A DNA stretch of 64,000 nt from UBA1858 sp965227695 (GCA_965227695.1 OZ245760.1:744001-808000), one strand, 5' to 3'; positions 43,294 to 52,730 are shown, numbered from the stretch's first letter. Notes: generated from the letters alone by a model not told the origin. Translations and numbers: made by a program.

Positions 43294-43710
43294 TTATTCA
43301 GCCTTAAGCCTTGTCTTGCCCTGTTTTTCCCATAACAGTATTCGCTCGTGTAACGCGACAGGAACCGGTGTATCCATGTTATTTTGGCAGTATTCTTTTA
43401 GCCAGACGAATGTATCTTCAGGCGAAGTGCCGCCGGAGACATCATAGGTGATGTTGTCCTCATAATTGACACCGGATATAAAGCCACCTGTCCACGATTG
43501 ATACATCTTTATATTCTGTACCGCCTGCTCAAAGCCTACGTTCCCGGGTGTGATATCGTAAATTAATTGCTGGCACGTCGTTCCACCCCAGCCCTGCGCA
43601 CTGAACTGTGCGACAGCGATGCTGTGATCTTCCTGGTTTGTGTGCATGGGTGCGCAGCCATTCAAGGCACTGCTGGCCAGGATCATATATATTAGTCGTA
43701 CGTTTTGCAT
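43294..43710 (-). CDS. Hypothetical lipoprotein
   Basis: 138 residues. N-terminal signal with lipobox ALNGC suggests lipoprotein export (Cys near residue 19). Several cysteines and Trp in the mature part (GWGGTTCQQL, EYCQNN). No recognised domain. Probably periplasmic or outer-membrane anchored. Confidence 0.62.
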   Translation of the reverse strand: MQNVRLIYMILASSALNGCAPMHTNQEDHSIAVAQFSAQGWGGTTCQQLIYDITPGNVGFEQAVQNIKMYQSWTGGFISGVNYEDNITYDVSGGTSPEDTFVWLKEYCQNNMDTPVPVALHERILLWEKQGKTRLKAE

Positions 43711-44191
43711 CAGCTTATTTTGTCACAATAACAACGAAATGGCTTGTGCCAAATAGAGTCATTTTAATCATCATTTTTTTGTTGCTCTGGGTTGTATTAT
43801 TGTCGGCTTATCACTATCTCGATCAACTTTCATTTGTGAATGAAAGCATCTATCTGCTGGGTCAGAGTGATGGCTTATCACAGTTTTGATTTGCCTATGC
43901 CAGTACCACTATTTATCGGCATCAAGTGGGACTTGATCGTTTTGCGTTGAAGAATAGCCGCCAACAAATATTGTCTTTACAGCGCGGCGCAGATCAGTCT
44001 GCATCATGTTTGCATGAAGCCTGGTCGGCTATGACAAGAGAACTGGCCAGATATTGGATGCCTTTGATTTTCTCATGGCAGACAAAAAGTCCCTTGTTAA
44101 TTCATGACACGGTATGTACGGCTACATTGTTTGCTTTGGCGAGACATTCTTGTTCCCCCTGTGGGTGTTTCAGGAGCAGGTCTCCAATTAT
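43711..44191. other. Gap without assignable gene
   Basis: About 480 bases between two minus-strand genes. On the plus strand a possible 47-codon frame from GTG 43746 encodes one hydrophobic helix, and another open frame at 43926-44195 gives an 89-residue product with no known motif. Neither has a convincing ribosome binding site. The stretch may be a decayed gene. Confidence 0.35.
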
Positions 44192-44698
44192 CTAATCATT
44201 AATTGGTATCAGTGCGTAACCTTTCTGTTGGTATCCAATCAGTGATACAAATGTATTGCCGACAGGTTTAACTGCAGGGATGATGGTGCTGTTATCAATG
44301 CCCAGTATGCGTGAAGCAACTGAACAGGACTCCATTTTTATGCCGGGTTTTTTGCTCATGGCCTGTATAAGTGCGAGCAGTTCTTCCAGTGCGACTTCTT
44401 CATCCAGGTCCAGTTCCAGAGGCTGTGATGATAACAGTTTCAATACGCGACCATGGAAGGTAAAAATCATGTCAGGTGTCACATCCTGGCGTAACATGTC
44501 TTGATAGGTCTCATCAATAACCTTCATAATGAATAATAAGCGGCTTGGGTTGCTTAGTGTGATATCCCAGACGACTTTGCCAGTTTTGATGCCTTCAAGC
44601 GCGTCGGCATCATCGGGCTTTTGCGCCCAAAGCGGGGTTGTCAAAGTTAATGAGGCCAATATCAATACTAGCCGGATGGAAAATATTTGCCTGAACAT
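44192..44698 (-). CDS. Secreted DsrE-like protein
   Basis: 168 residues. A signal peptide (about 1-25, TLTTPLWAQ) is followed by a DsrE/YchN-like fold: VVWDITLSNPSRLLFIMKVI at about 42-61, MIFTFHGRVLKLL, MSKKPGIKMESCSVASRIL with a Cys in the position common in DsrE proteins, and a C-terminal GYALIPI. The cysteine may handle sulfur, but other periplasmic DsrE-like proteins are of unknown function. Confidence 0.72.
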   Translation of the reverse strand: MFRQIFSIRLVLILASLTLTTPLWAQKPDDADALEGIKTGKVVWDITLSNPSRLLFIMKVIDETYQDMLRQDVTPDMIFTFHGRVLKLLSSQPLELDLDEEVALEELLALIQAMSKKPGIKMESCSVASRILGIDNSTIIPAVKPVGNTFVSLIGYQQKGYALIPIND

Positions 44699-44791
44699 TG
44701 ATGCTGGCCCTGAATGGTGTATGTTAGGTTAATTATCGCATAAATTATTGGGCAAGGTTAGCCGCCCACGACTCTTTGAAATTTGTTCCCT

Positions 44792-45118
44792 ATGAACTAT
44801 AGATCTCGCAATTACCTTAAACTGGTCCTGATGATACTGTTATTATCAACAGGGATGGTGCATTCTGAACAGAAACACGACGGTGGCATGGCTGGTTCTC
44901 ATGCTGATCGTTCAATATTAACTCCGGGAGAAAGAATGGTGCTCGATGCCGTGGCATTACGACCGCTCGGAATGGTTGCTACAGCAGCTGGCTCGTTGGT
45001 ATATGTAATTTCCCTGCCATTCAGTATACCGGGTGGAAATGAAGCCCAGGTACGTGAGCAACTAGTTAAGCAACCGGCAAGGTACACTTTCACGCGTCCA
45101 CTTGGAGAGTTTGACTAG
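44792..45118 (+). CDS. Small secreted hypothetical protein
   Basis: 108 residues from ATG 44792 (a TTG at 44783 is less likely). Signal-like N terminus (about 9-26), then a second hydrophobic stretch GMVATAAGSLVYVISLPFSI with a glycine-rich core and C-terminal ARYTFTRPLGEF. Similar small proteins are found in Pseudomonas and other gammaproteobacteria; function not known. Confidence 0.6.
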   Translation: MNYRSRNYLKLVLMILLLSTGMVHSEQKHDGGMAGSHADRSILTPGERMVLDAVALRPLGMVATAAGSLVYVISLPFSIPGGNEAQVREQLVKQPARYTFTRPLGEFD

Positions 45119-45249
45119 CCCGGTCTCAATCAACATATCCTGCTTTAGTGAAATGAAAAGGCCATCATCCCGTTGCATACTCAATTGTGAGTTGTCTTTA
45201 AAGTATTGCACAACCACCAGCGCTATCATCCTAAATGAATGCGCAAAGC

Positions 45250-45603
45250 TTATAATTCGCGCAGTAAATCCAGAATAATCTGGCGCTTTTTTTTAGATAA
45301 CCTGTAGTAACGTTCTGCCACTTCTCGGGTTTGAACATCATAGCGGGCGGTTGAATAAGACTGGGCGGGGGAATCAGCAATATGATTTATTGTCTCCATG
45401 CTGCCAACTCCTGACATTAACCATTCCAGTCTTATATTTAATATTGAGGCCAGCATGGCAAGGTGTTCTGTGCTTGGCAGGGCTTTACCACGTTCCCAAT
45501 GGCCACATGCACCACGTGACACCTGCAGGCGCTCGGCCAGCAGCTCTTGTGAGAGGCCGCGTGACTTGCGGGCTCGCTGTATTCTTTGGGCAATCGTGGT
45601 CAT
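45250..45603 (-). CDS. XRE-family transcriptional regulator
   Basis: 117 residues with one helix-turn-helix domain: RKSRGLSQELLAERLQVSRG at about 13-32 and ACGHWERGKALPSTEHLAML after it, as in Cro/CI-type regulators. The C-terminal half has no known domain. It may act on the neighbouring genes or on itself; no operator repeat could be assigned. Confidence 0.85.
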   Translation of the reverse strand: MTTIAQRIQRARKSRGLSQELLAERLQVSRGACGHWERGKALPSTEHLAMLASILNIRLEWLMSGVGSMETINHIADSPAQSYSTARYDVQTREVAERYYRLSKKKRQIILDLLREL

Positions 45604-45686
45604 CCGCCAAGGATAGTATTGATATCATTGGAGATGTACGATAATTTAACTATCAAATTATCAGATAATATAGATATCGCAGGCGA

Positions 45687-46118
45687 ATGAAATTGCCTTA
45701 CTCGATTGTTGCACTGCTCGCGGTTGTTCTGTTTTTGGCAGGTTGGCCAGTAATACACGACTATACAGCGACATTTGTGCGCAATCAGTGTCATCATTGG
45801 CTTACAGGTTCCACAAACAGCAGGGTGATTCCCCCGCGATTATCCCACGCCAGTTCCGTGACGCTGACAAAATACACCCGCATGCAAAATATAAGATTGG
45901 CTAATCAGGGTGGTCGACGACTATACTATTGTGACGGGTTTGAATTTCCATCCGGCTTGAATGTCATGTTGACAGCGGATGGGCGATCCTGTGAGATTTC
46001 CGGGGTGCCGAGCCAGTCGCAGGCGCAAACAAATGCTTATGTTGTTGCCGCTAACCAGGGAGGCCGCTCACTTGCAATTATCCAGATCACTGTCAATCCG
46101 ATTGTGATGGACGAGTGA
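45687..46118 (+). CDS. Secreted protein with putative Ig-like (He_PIG) domain
   Basis: 143 residues: N-terminal membrane or signal helix (about 5-22). The C-terminal part has the putative-Ig pattern FPSGLNVMLTADGRSCEISG followed by VPSQSQAQTNAYVVAANQGG and a closing AIIQITV strand. Likely an exported single-domain protein. The call rests on this loop/strand pattern. Confidence 0.6.
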   Translation: MKLPYSIVALLAVVLFLAGWPVIHDYTATFVRNQCHHWLTGSTNSRVIPPRLSHASSVTLTKYTRMQNIRLANQGGRRLYYCDGFEFPSGLNVMLTADGRSCEISGVPSQSQAQTNAYVVAANQGGRSLAIIQITVNPIVMDE

Positions 46119-46134
46119 ATAAAGAACCCGTGTA

Positions 46135-47067
46135 TTACAGCAGCTTATTTGGAGTGTCAGACCCGGACTTGAGATCGGTGGTGCCTTCGATATGCATTTG
46201 CTTATCGATACAGATATAAGGCAGTTTGAGAGACTGTAACCATAATTTACCGGCTTCTTCGCCTTTTAACATTGCCACGGTAGAGCAACTGCCGGCAATA
46301 AGACATTCACTGGCGATCACACTCACTGCGCTAAAGCTCTCGGCAGGCCAGCCTGTCCTTGGGTTGAGAATATGTGCGTATCTTTTGCCGTCAACAATCA
46401 TAAAGCGCTCATAGTCACCGCTGCTGGCGATGGCGCCCTGGCCTAACGTTGTTGTGGCGATCGCATTGCCGGGATCACGCGGGTGCCTGATACCAATCAC
46501 CCAGGGTGACTGGTCAGGATGGGGCCCGAGGATTTTCAAATCGCCGCCCAAATCGATGATTCCTGCTGTAATTCCTTCGCCACGCAGTGTTTGTGCGGCT
46601 GCGTCCACAGCATATTCTTTAACGTAGCCGCCAAAGTCTATTTCCATGCCGCGCTTGCTTAAGATAATGTGTGGGCGCCGCCATTCCACCTTATCCCACC
46701 CAACCAGTAACAGGATTTCCTCAATTTGTGATTGCCCGGGAAGTTGTTGAGCTTTGAAGTTCCATGCCCGACGCAGCACACCGGAGGTAATGTCAAACAG
46801 GCCAGCACTTTGTTTATATACGGCATTGGCATAGTCGAGAAGCAGGGCGGTTTCATTGTCAACTTTAGTGCCTGACAAGTCGCCTGCCGATTTATTGATA
46901 TGACTGGTGACACTATCTGCACGATATCGCGAGTATTTTTTCTCAAGACGAATGACCTCAGCATGGGCTTTTTTACAGGCGTTTTCGGCAGTTTTCCGGT
47001 CTTGGGTATAAAGCTGAAATTCACAAGGACTGCCCATTGCCCGAAATGGAAAATGATAAATTTCCAT
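46135..47067 (-). CDS. apbE: FAD:protein FMN transferase (ApbE)
   Basis: 310 residues; transfers FMN from FAD to a Ser/Thr of a target protein outside the cytoplasm. GGYVKEYAVDAAA, ITAGIIDLGGDLKILG and SSGDYERFMIVDGKRYAHIL, followed by NPRTGWPAE, are ApbE hallmarks. No lipobox is visible at the N terminus, which begins MEIYHFPFRAMGSPCEFQ, so export is uncertain. It lies two bases after the DUF3570 gene and is the last gene of the four-gene operon. Confidence 0.93.
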   Translation of the reverse strand: MEIYHFPFRAMGSPCEFQLYTQDRKTAENACKKAHAEVIRLEKKYSRYRADSVTSHINKSAGDLSGTKVDNETALLLDYANAVYKQSAGLFDITSGVLRRAWNFKAQQLPGQSQIEEILLLVGWDKVEWRRPHIILSKRGMEIDFGGYVKEYAVDAAAQTLRGEGITAGIIDLGGDLKILGPHPDQSPWVIGIRHPRDPGNAIATTTLGQGAIASSGDYERFMIVDGKRYAHILNPRTGWPAESFSAVSVIASECLIAGSCSTVAMLKGEEAGKLWLQSLKLPYICIDKQMHIEGTTDLKSGSDTPNKLL

Positions 47068-47069
47068 AG

Positions 47070-48281
47070 TTAATTGAAGGTGTAGTCCACTCCCAGTGTG
47101 AATAAAGTGAAATCAACCAAACCGGGATTTTCAACATCGACGCTTTGCAGCGAGTAGGACTTATCGCTGATGTATCTTTCTGCTGAAAGGCTGACCGTCC
47201 AGTCATTGATTGTTTCTGCAACTTTTACCCGAAATGATAATGCGCCATAGGGTGATAAACGATAATCACTGGAATAATATCCGTCAGATCTGACAGACTG
47301 ATAAAATGGTTCATAAAATTCTGCCTGTGTCTGGCTGTAGTAGCGCATGGAATATTCAAAACTCCAGCCCGCATCGGTATGTTTTAAAAAGCCAACATCC
47401 AGCGTATGTGATCGAATGTTCCAGTCATCATAATAAAACCGGTAGTCTGCATGTAATGCGGCCTCCAGCGTTTCTGACCATCGTCTTAACTGTGCTGACC
47501 AGATATATTGAGTGCGATCATCCGGGCGATTATCACGCAGTCCGGGCTGTGCGGAATTGAATACCAGTTTGTAAGGATCTGACAGAAAGCCAGAATATCG
47601 ACTGATAGTGAAAGTCGATTGAACAACTGTGTTTTTGTTAATGACCTGCCCCAGTCCCACGAAGGCTGTCACATTTTCTTTGTCTTCCTTGTCGATTCTG
47701 CCGGGATCAATCGAGGGGTCAGAGGTTGGTTCAACTTCATCAAAGGAGGCGGCAATGCCACCCCTGAGTGTGGTCGATTTATTTGCAAGTTCGCGAGCTA
47801 CCGATACGCCACCGAACACTGCCTGATAATCTTTCTCTTTGGAAAAGCCCACACTGGGGGTGATGGTGTACTTGCCTTTATAGATGTCTAACTTGGCGCT
47901 CGCATCAAAGCGTTCATCATCAATCGTGGCACCACTCATGACTTGTTCAGGGTTGCCTTCCGCATCAGGTTGAACAAACCAGGGTGAGGCACCACTCATT
48001 TTTTCATAGGCACTATCGACAGTCAGTTGCATGGTGTCATTGATTGGATAAACGACACTGACCTGGCCGACTTCAATATCATAGCGACTTCTGTCACCAA
48101 GACCGGAAAAATTGCTGTTACTCAGGCGATCTTCCTGATATGTCGAGATGCGCGTGCTGATGCTGGGGGCATTATCGGGAGCTCCGGCAGCCTGTGCAGG
48201 TTTATTGTATATGGGCAGGGCGAAAGCGGCGCTATAAAGAGCCGCCACCGTAGGACTCAGGTTGGCTTTTTCTTTAATCAT
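47070..48281 (-). CDS. DUF3570 outer-membrane beta-barrel-like protein
   Basis: 403 residues from ATG 48281; earlier in-frame starts would run into DUF4266. A signal-like N terminus ends near QAAG, then a protein with alternating beta strands and a C-terminal FTLGVDYTFN, the phenylalanine-like end of outer-membrane barrels. Two motifs, KMSGASPW (about 94-101) and VMSGATID (about 114-121), contain S-G-A-S/T. Those resemble ApbE flavinylation sites, which is relevant because apbE follows directly. Function of DUF3570 is unknown. Confidence 0.85.
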   Translation of the reverse strand: MIKEKANLSPTVAALYSAAFALPIYNKPAQAAGAPDNAPSISTRISTYQEDRLSNSNFSGLGDRSRYDIEVGQVSVVYPINDTMQLTVDSAYEKMSGASPWFVQPDAEGNPEQVMSGATIDDERFDASAKLDIYKGKYTITPSVGFSKEKDYQAVFGGVSVARELANKSTTLRGGIAASFDEVEPTSDPSIDPGRIDKEDKENVTAFVGLGQVINKNTVVQSTFTISRYSGFLSDPYKLVFNSAQPGLRDNRPDDRTQYIWSAQLRRWSETLEAALHADYRFYYDDWNIRSHTLDVGFLKHTDAGWSFEYSMRYYSQTQAEFYEPFYQSVRSDGYYSSDYRLSPYGALSFRVKVAETINDWTVSLSAERYISDKSYSLQSVDVENPGLVDFTLFTLGVDYTFN

Positions 48282-48291
48282 GTGATGTGAA

Positions 48292-48510
48292 CTAGTTGCA
48301 GCCGCAACCACCTCCGGCCGAACCATAGCCGCCGGCGGCCGCTTCTTTGGCAAAGTAAATATGTTCACTTAATGTGGCTGCCAGTGGGTCAGGGGCCCAT
48401 GACATTTCTTTCTTGGAAAGTGTTCCACGTTCCCATGGTTTAACCGTGCTGCAACCTGTGATGGCCATTAAAACAGCCATCACCAGTGAGAGTGCAAGAA
48501 ATTTTTTCAT
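48292..48510 (-). CDS. DUF4266 small lipoprotein
   Basis: 72 residues from ATG 48510: lipobox ITGCS with Cys near residue 19, then the DUF4266 core VKPWERGTLSKKEM, and an unusual C terminus, GGYGSAGGGCGCN. The glycine/cysteine-rich tail is a family feature in my memory and may bind metal or form disulfides. Seven bases after the TlpA gene and ten before DUF3570. Confidence 0.85.
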   Translation of the reverse strand: MKKFLALSLVMAVLMAITGCSTVKPWERGTLSKKEMSWAPDPLAATLSEHIYFAKEAAAGGYGSAGGGCGCN

Positions 48511-48517
48511 GGCTTGA

Positions 48518-49015
48518 TTACAGTAATTTTTCGATTTCTGCTTTGATTTTATTGACATCACCCGACTTGTAACCGCTGTGCACATAGCGGATGGTGCCGG
48601 TTTTATCAATAATGTAGGAAGTTGGCATGGCGTTAACACCAAAAGACTCTGGAATCACGCCTTCTTTATCTTCCAGTATTTTGTAGGTGACATTTAAATT
48701 ATCAACAAAATCCTGAGCATCTTGAGGGTTTTCATCCAGGTTGATGGCAAGAACTACCACGTCACCGCGTCCTGAAAATGAGGTTTGAAGCTGCTCAAAT
48801 TCCGGCAGTGACTTGAGGCATGGCGGGCACCAGGATGCCCAAAAGTCAACAAATACGACCTTACCTGCCAGATCGGCATTGCTTATTGTCTCATTACCAT
48901 TCAGTGTTCGCGCACGAAAAGAGGGTGCGTCGTCGCCGACACTGACCGCATAAGCCAGTGATGTTGTAAGTATACAAATGATCGATACAAGAAATACCTG
49001 AAACATTTTAAACAT
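48518..49015 (-). CDS. TlpA-like periplasmic thioredoxin
   Basis: 165 residues: signal peptide (about 1-23), then the thioredoxin-like domain with VVFVDFWASWCPPCLKSLPE, where WCPPC is the redox pair, and a cis-Pro in NAMPTSYIID. TlpA/ResA proteins reduce periplasmic disulfides, for example in cytochrome or oxidase assembly. First gene of the operon, which points to a redox role for the following DUF4266/DUF3570 pair. Confidence 0.88.
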   Translation of the reverse strand: MFKMFQVFLVSIICILTTSLAYAVSVGDDAPSFRARTLNGNETISNADLAGKVVFVDFWASWCPPCLKSLPEFEQLQTSFSGRGDVVVLAINLDENPQDAQDFVDNLNVTYKILEDKEGVIPESFGVNAMPTSYIIDKTGTIRYVHSGYKSGDVNKIKAEIEKLL

Positions 49016-49299
49016 GGTGAGCGTCCTCGCTGGTATCTGGGGTCAGTGTCAGAACTGAATATTGAAGTTTCATTTTGTGATAGTACTCACAATAATTGAG
49101 TGATGAAGTAAAATTGCGTCAAACTAAGACGAACCGCGCTAATTAATTGATTATCTGCGGAATTAACTATCGACCATAAGAGGTCGGGTTTATTGCATCA
49201 GGCTGTCGGCCCTTATGCACCACTGGTCTGTCATGGATGTTTTGGAGATTTTATACCTGGTGTCTTTTGAGACCCGGCAAGCCCCGCTTTGTTTTCTGG
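49016..49299. other. Intergenic gap
   Basis: Between the TlpA start and the convergent prmC 3' end I see no gene with a plausible ribosome binding site. Overlapping open frames on the plus strand inside 49215-49575 are shadows of prmC. The promoter of the TlpA operon must lie near 49020-49100. Confidence 0.4.
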
Positions 49300-50157
49300 T
49301 TATCTGGCGTTCAAATGACTGGGAGTACTGCCCCTGGTTACGCGATCGAGTTGTTGTATGTCCTGGAGGGTGTCAATGTGCTGATAGTGACATTCGCGCA
49401 AACAGCGATGCACTGCCTGTGCCTGCCGGTACCCGTGCTCGAGTACCAGCGTGCCGCCACCATGCAAACGTTGCCGAGCTTGCCGGATAATATGATAGAG
49501 GCTGGCAAGTCCATTATTTTCGGCAAACAGTGCGGATGCAGGTTCAAATTGCCTGACGCTGTGTTCAAGTTCTGAATCCTGTTCAGAGATATAGGGGGGG
49601 TTGCTTACGATGATGTCAAAAAAAGGCTGTGTGACCTGTTTAAACCAGTCGCTTTGTATAATGCGAACGTTGTCAAGGTTGAGTTTTCGTGCATTTTTTT
49701 GGGCCAGCAATACACTTGCAGGGGAATGATCACACGCGACGATGTTTGCCTCTGGCAACTCTTTGGCAAGCGCCAGTGCTATGCAGCCGCTGCCGGTGCC
49801 AAGATCAAGAATACTGATATTTGATTTTTCTCTAGCCAGCGCCAGAGTCGTCTCGACAATCAGCTCCGTCTCCGGCCTGGGAATTAATACGCCGGGACTG
49901 ATTTCAAGTGGCAGCGACCAGAATTCTTTTGTTTGCGTGATATAGGCAATCGGCTCTCCGGTGAGCCTTCTGGATACACTTTTCTGAAACAGTTCACAGG
50001 CAGACGGTTGCAGTGTTTCGTCGGCATGGGCAAGCAAAAATTCCTTGCTTTTACCGGAGGCAAATTGCAGGAGTAACAACGCTTCATGGTAAGGATTGTC
50101 AGAATGACTGCGCAGTGTCTGCCGCGCATTAAGGAGTGTCTGCTGAATGCTATACAC
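49300..50157 (-). CDS. prmC: Release factor glutamine methyltransferase
   Basis: 285 residues. N-terminal recognition helices, then the SAM motif ILDLGTGSGCIALALA and IIVSNPPYISE, the NPPY motif that methylates the Gln of the GGQ loop in release factors. The start is GTG at 50157. Third gene of hemA-prfA-prmC, the classic order. Confidence 0.95.
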   Translation of the reverse strand: MYSIQQTLLNARQTLRSHSDNPYHEALLLLQFASGKSKEFLLAHADETLQPSACELFQKSVSRRLTGEPIAYITQTKEFWSLPLEISPGVLIPRPETELIVETTLALAREKSNISILDLGTGSGCIALALAKELPEANIVACDHSPASVLLAQKNARKLNLDNVRIIQSDWFKQVTQPFFDIIVSNPPYISEQDSELEHSVRQFEPASALFAENNGLASLYHIIRQARQRLHGGGTLVLEHGYRQAQAVHRCLRECHYQHIDTLQDIQQLDRVTRGSTPSHLNAR

Positions 50158-50189
50158 GTCGCCGCATGATTTAGAGTGTCTGGACAGCG

Positions 50190-51275
50190 TTATGCTTCAC
50201 TCAGAGAAGCCAGCTGTTCTGCCTGGTGCTCATTAATTAGTGGGTCAATCAACGGCCCCAGATTGCCCTGCATCAATTCATCGAGTTTATACAGGGTAAG
50301 GTTGATGCGGTGATCAGTAACGCGTCCCTGGGGAAAATTATAGGTGCGAATCCTCTCGGAGCGGTCGCCACTGCCCACCAGGCTCTTACGGGTTGCGGCC
50401 TGCTCCTCGAACTGTTTGGCCTGTTCTGCGTCCAGTAGTCGTGCTTTTAGTAACGACATGGCGCGAGCCTTATTCTTATGCTGGGAGCGCTCATCCTGAC
50501 ATTCAACAACCACGCCGGTAGGCAAATGTGTAATGCGGATTGCTGAGTCAGTTTTGTTAACATGCTGTCCACCCGCACCTGATGCCCTGAATGTATCAAT
50601 TCTCAGGTCAGAAGGATTAATGTCTATTTCTTCGATTTCATCCGCTTCCGGCAGGATCGCTACCGTCGCGGCAGAAGTATGAACGCGGCCTTGTGATTCT
50701 GTCTCTGGCACTCGTTGTACACGGTGAGCCCCGGATTCAAATTTGAGCAATGAGTAGGCGCCCTTGCCAATGATACGCGCCACTATTTCCTTGTAACCGC
50801 CGTGATCTCCTTCGTTGGTATTGATTACCTCTATCTGCCAGTGATGTTGTTCGGCATAGCGGGAGTACATGCGGAATAAGTCACCTGCAAAAATGGCCGC
50901 TTCGTCGCCGCCAGTACCGGCGCGTATTTCGATGAATACGTTGCTGTTGTCCAGCGGGTCTTTCGGTAGCAGCAGCTTTTGTAATTCCAGTTCAAGGGAC
51001 TGCTGCTGTTGCTGGAGGACACTGATTTCCTGTTGTGCCATTTCCTGAACGCCTGAATCTTCATCTGTCAGCATTTCACTGGCAGCCGCCAGGTCATCCA
51101 TGGTTTGTCTGTATTCACTGAATGTTTCGACGACCGGTTCAAGCTGCGAATATTCCATTGAGTATTTGCGAAATTGGTTTTGATCGGCGATCACATCAGG
51201 GTCGGCAAGCAACCCCGCGATTTCCTGGTGGCGCTCTTGCAGGGATTCAAGCTTGGAAACAATTGAATCTTTCAT
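50190..51275 (-). CDS. prfA: Peptide chain release factor 1
   Basis: 361 residues. GAGGQHVNKTDSAIRITHLP contains the GGQ peptidyl-tRNA hydrolysis motif, and SQGRVHTSAATVAILPE is close to the RF1 codon-recognition region. It terminates at UAA and UAG. Gap to hemA is 38 bases and to prmC 32 bases. Confidence 0.97.
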   Translation of the reverse strand: MKDSIVSKLESLQERHQEIAGLLADPDVIADQNQFRKYSMEYSQLEPVVETFSEYRQTMDDLAAASEMLTDEDSGVQEMAQQEISVLQQQQQSLELELQKLLLPKDPLDNSNVFIEIRAGTGGDEAAIFAGDLFRMYSRYAEQHHWQIEVINTNEGDHGGYKEIVARIIGKGAYSLLKFESGAHRVQRVPETESQGRVHTSAATVAILPEADEIEEIDINPSDLRIDTFRASGAGGQHVNKTDSAIRITHLPTGVVVECQDERSQHKNKARAMSLLKARLLDAEQAKQFEEQAATRKSLVGSGDRSERIRTYNFPQGRVTDHRINLTLYKLDELMQGNLGPLIDPLINEHQAEQLASLSEA

Positions 51276-51313
51276 GTTGGTTTCTACGGATGGTTTTGAC
51301 AGGGACGAATGTT

Positions 51314-52576
51314 TTAGTCGCGAGGAAGGTCAAGAATGGTTTTTGCCGCCTCTAACAGTTCCTGATGATTTTCGGCGCCGGCAGATTTTAAAGCTTCAGT
51401 GGGACTATGCAACAACTTGTTTACAAGTGTGTTGGCGAGAAACTGTAATGCTTCTTCTGAAGACTTGCCCTGCTTGAGCATGCGGCTGGCTTTTTCAATG
51501 GCTTCATTTTTATGTTGTTCGGCGCGATGACGGTAAGTGCGAATGACGTCTGTGACGTCCTGCCCGCGTAGCCACTGATAAAATTTTGTGACTTCGTCAT
51601 CAATGATAATTTCAGCTTCTTCGGCCGCGCTAATCCGTGATTGCATGTTTTCCTGAATGACTTGTTTAAGATCGTCCACACTATAAAGGTATATGTCCTG
51701 TAAGTTGGCAGCCTCTGGTTCAACATCCCTGGGGATGGCCAGGTCAATAACCAGTATCGGCCTGTGCTTGCGCCGTTTTAAGCTGCGTTCCAGTATACCT
51801 TTTCCGAGGATGGGTAAGGTACTGGAAGTGGCAGTGATAACAATATCGCTTTCAGGCAGCATTTCACCAATATAAGAGAGGCTGACACCAAAGCCATTGT
51901 ATTTGTTTGCCAGTTTTTGAGCGCGTGTGATATTCCTGTTTGCGATAGTGATGCGTTTGGCGCCGACCGCATTCAAATGCTGGGCGGCCAGCTCAATGGT
52001 TTCTCCTGCGCCAATGAACAGTGCATTGCGTTGCGTCAGGTCGCCGAAGATCTGTTTTGCCAGTGACACGGCGGTCGAGGCGACTGAAACAGGGTTGGTA
52101 CCAATAGAAGTATGGGTCCTGACTTTTTTGGCGACATTAAAAGAGTGCTGAAATAACTGGTTAAGATGTTTGCCCAAAGTGCCGGCGCTGGCCGCGTGCT
52201 GATATGCCTGTTTGAGTTGCCCGAGGATTTGTGGCTCGCCCAGAACCATGGAGTCTAGCCCGCTGGCGACACGAAACATATGCTTTGCAGTTTCATGATC
52301 ACTATGATTGTAAAGGTAGTCGTGATTGTGATGCAGATCGAGATTATGAAAGCGACTTAACCATTGAACGGTGGCAATTTTGCCGTTTTCATAGGAATCG
52401 ACTGCGCAATAAAGCTCGGTGCGATTACAGGTTGACACAATTGCGGCTTCCTCAACGCCACGAATTTCCATTAATGTGCTCAACGCCGATGGAAGCACAG
52501 CATCAGGAATTGCCACTCGTTCGCGCACCTCGACGGGCGCCGAATGATGGTTAACACCTATGGTTAGTAAGGACAT
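51314..52576 (-). CDS. hemA: Glutamyl-tRNA reductase
   Basis: 420 residues; first enzyme of the C5 route to 5-aminolevulinate. ITIGVNHHSAPVEVRE-type N terminus, the catalytic Cys in IVSTCNRTELY, and NADPH-binding ALFIGAGETIELAA. ATG 52576. Transcribed with prfA and prmC. Confidence 0.96.
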   Translation of the reverse strand: MSLLTIGVNHHSAPVEVRERVAIPDAVLPSALSTLMEIRGVEEAAIVSTCNRTELYCAVDSYENGKIATVQWLSRFHNLDLHHNHDYLYNHSDHETAKHMFRVASGLDSMVLGEPQILGQLKQAYQHAASAGTLGKHLNQLFQHSFNVAKKVRTHTSIGTNPVSVASTAVSLAKQIFGDLTQRNALFIGAGETIELAAQHLNAVGAKRITIANRNITRAQKLANKYNGFGVSLSYIGEMLPESDIVITATSSTLPILGKGILERSLKRRKHRPILVIDLAIPRDVEPEAANLQDIYLYSVDDLKQVIQENMQSRISAAEEAEIIIDDEVTKFYQWLRGQDVTDVIRTYRHRAEQHKNEAIEKASRMLKQGKSSEEALQFLANTLVNKLLHSPTEALKSAGAENHQELLEAAKTILDLPRD

Positions 52577-52730
52577 AAATACTATTTTAGCGCAAGTCGT
52601 CTTCTATCAGGTAAATTTAGTCTGTAAATTTGTACAAAAAGTGAGATGTGACTGCTGAAGCGCTCATGTAATGACATATGAAATCACGTAGAATTGACCA
52701 AAATTGACCTAAAATTCCATATTTCAAATT

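Noticed and set aside
43926..44195. 89-codon plus-strand frame as a real gene.
   Set aside because: No motif, no ribosome binding site, odd composition; listed only as part of the gap.
49215..49575. Plus-strand open frames opposite prmC.
   Set aside because: They lie within the prmC coding strand in other frames and lack ribosome binding sites or family motifs.
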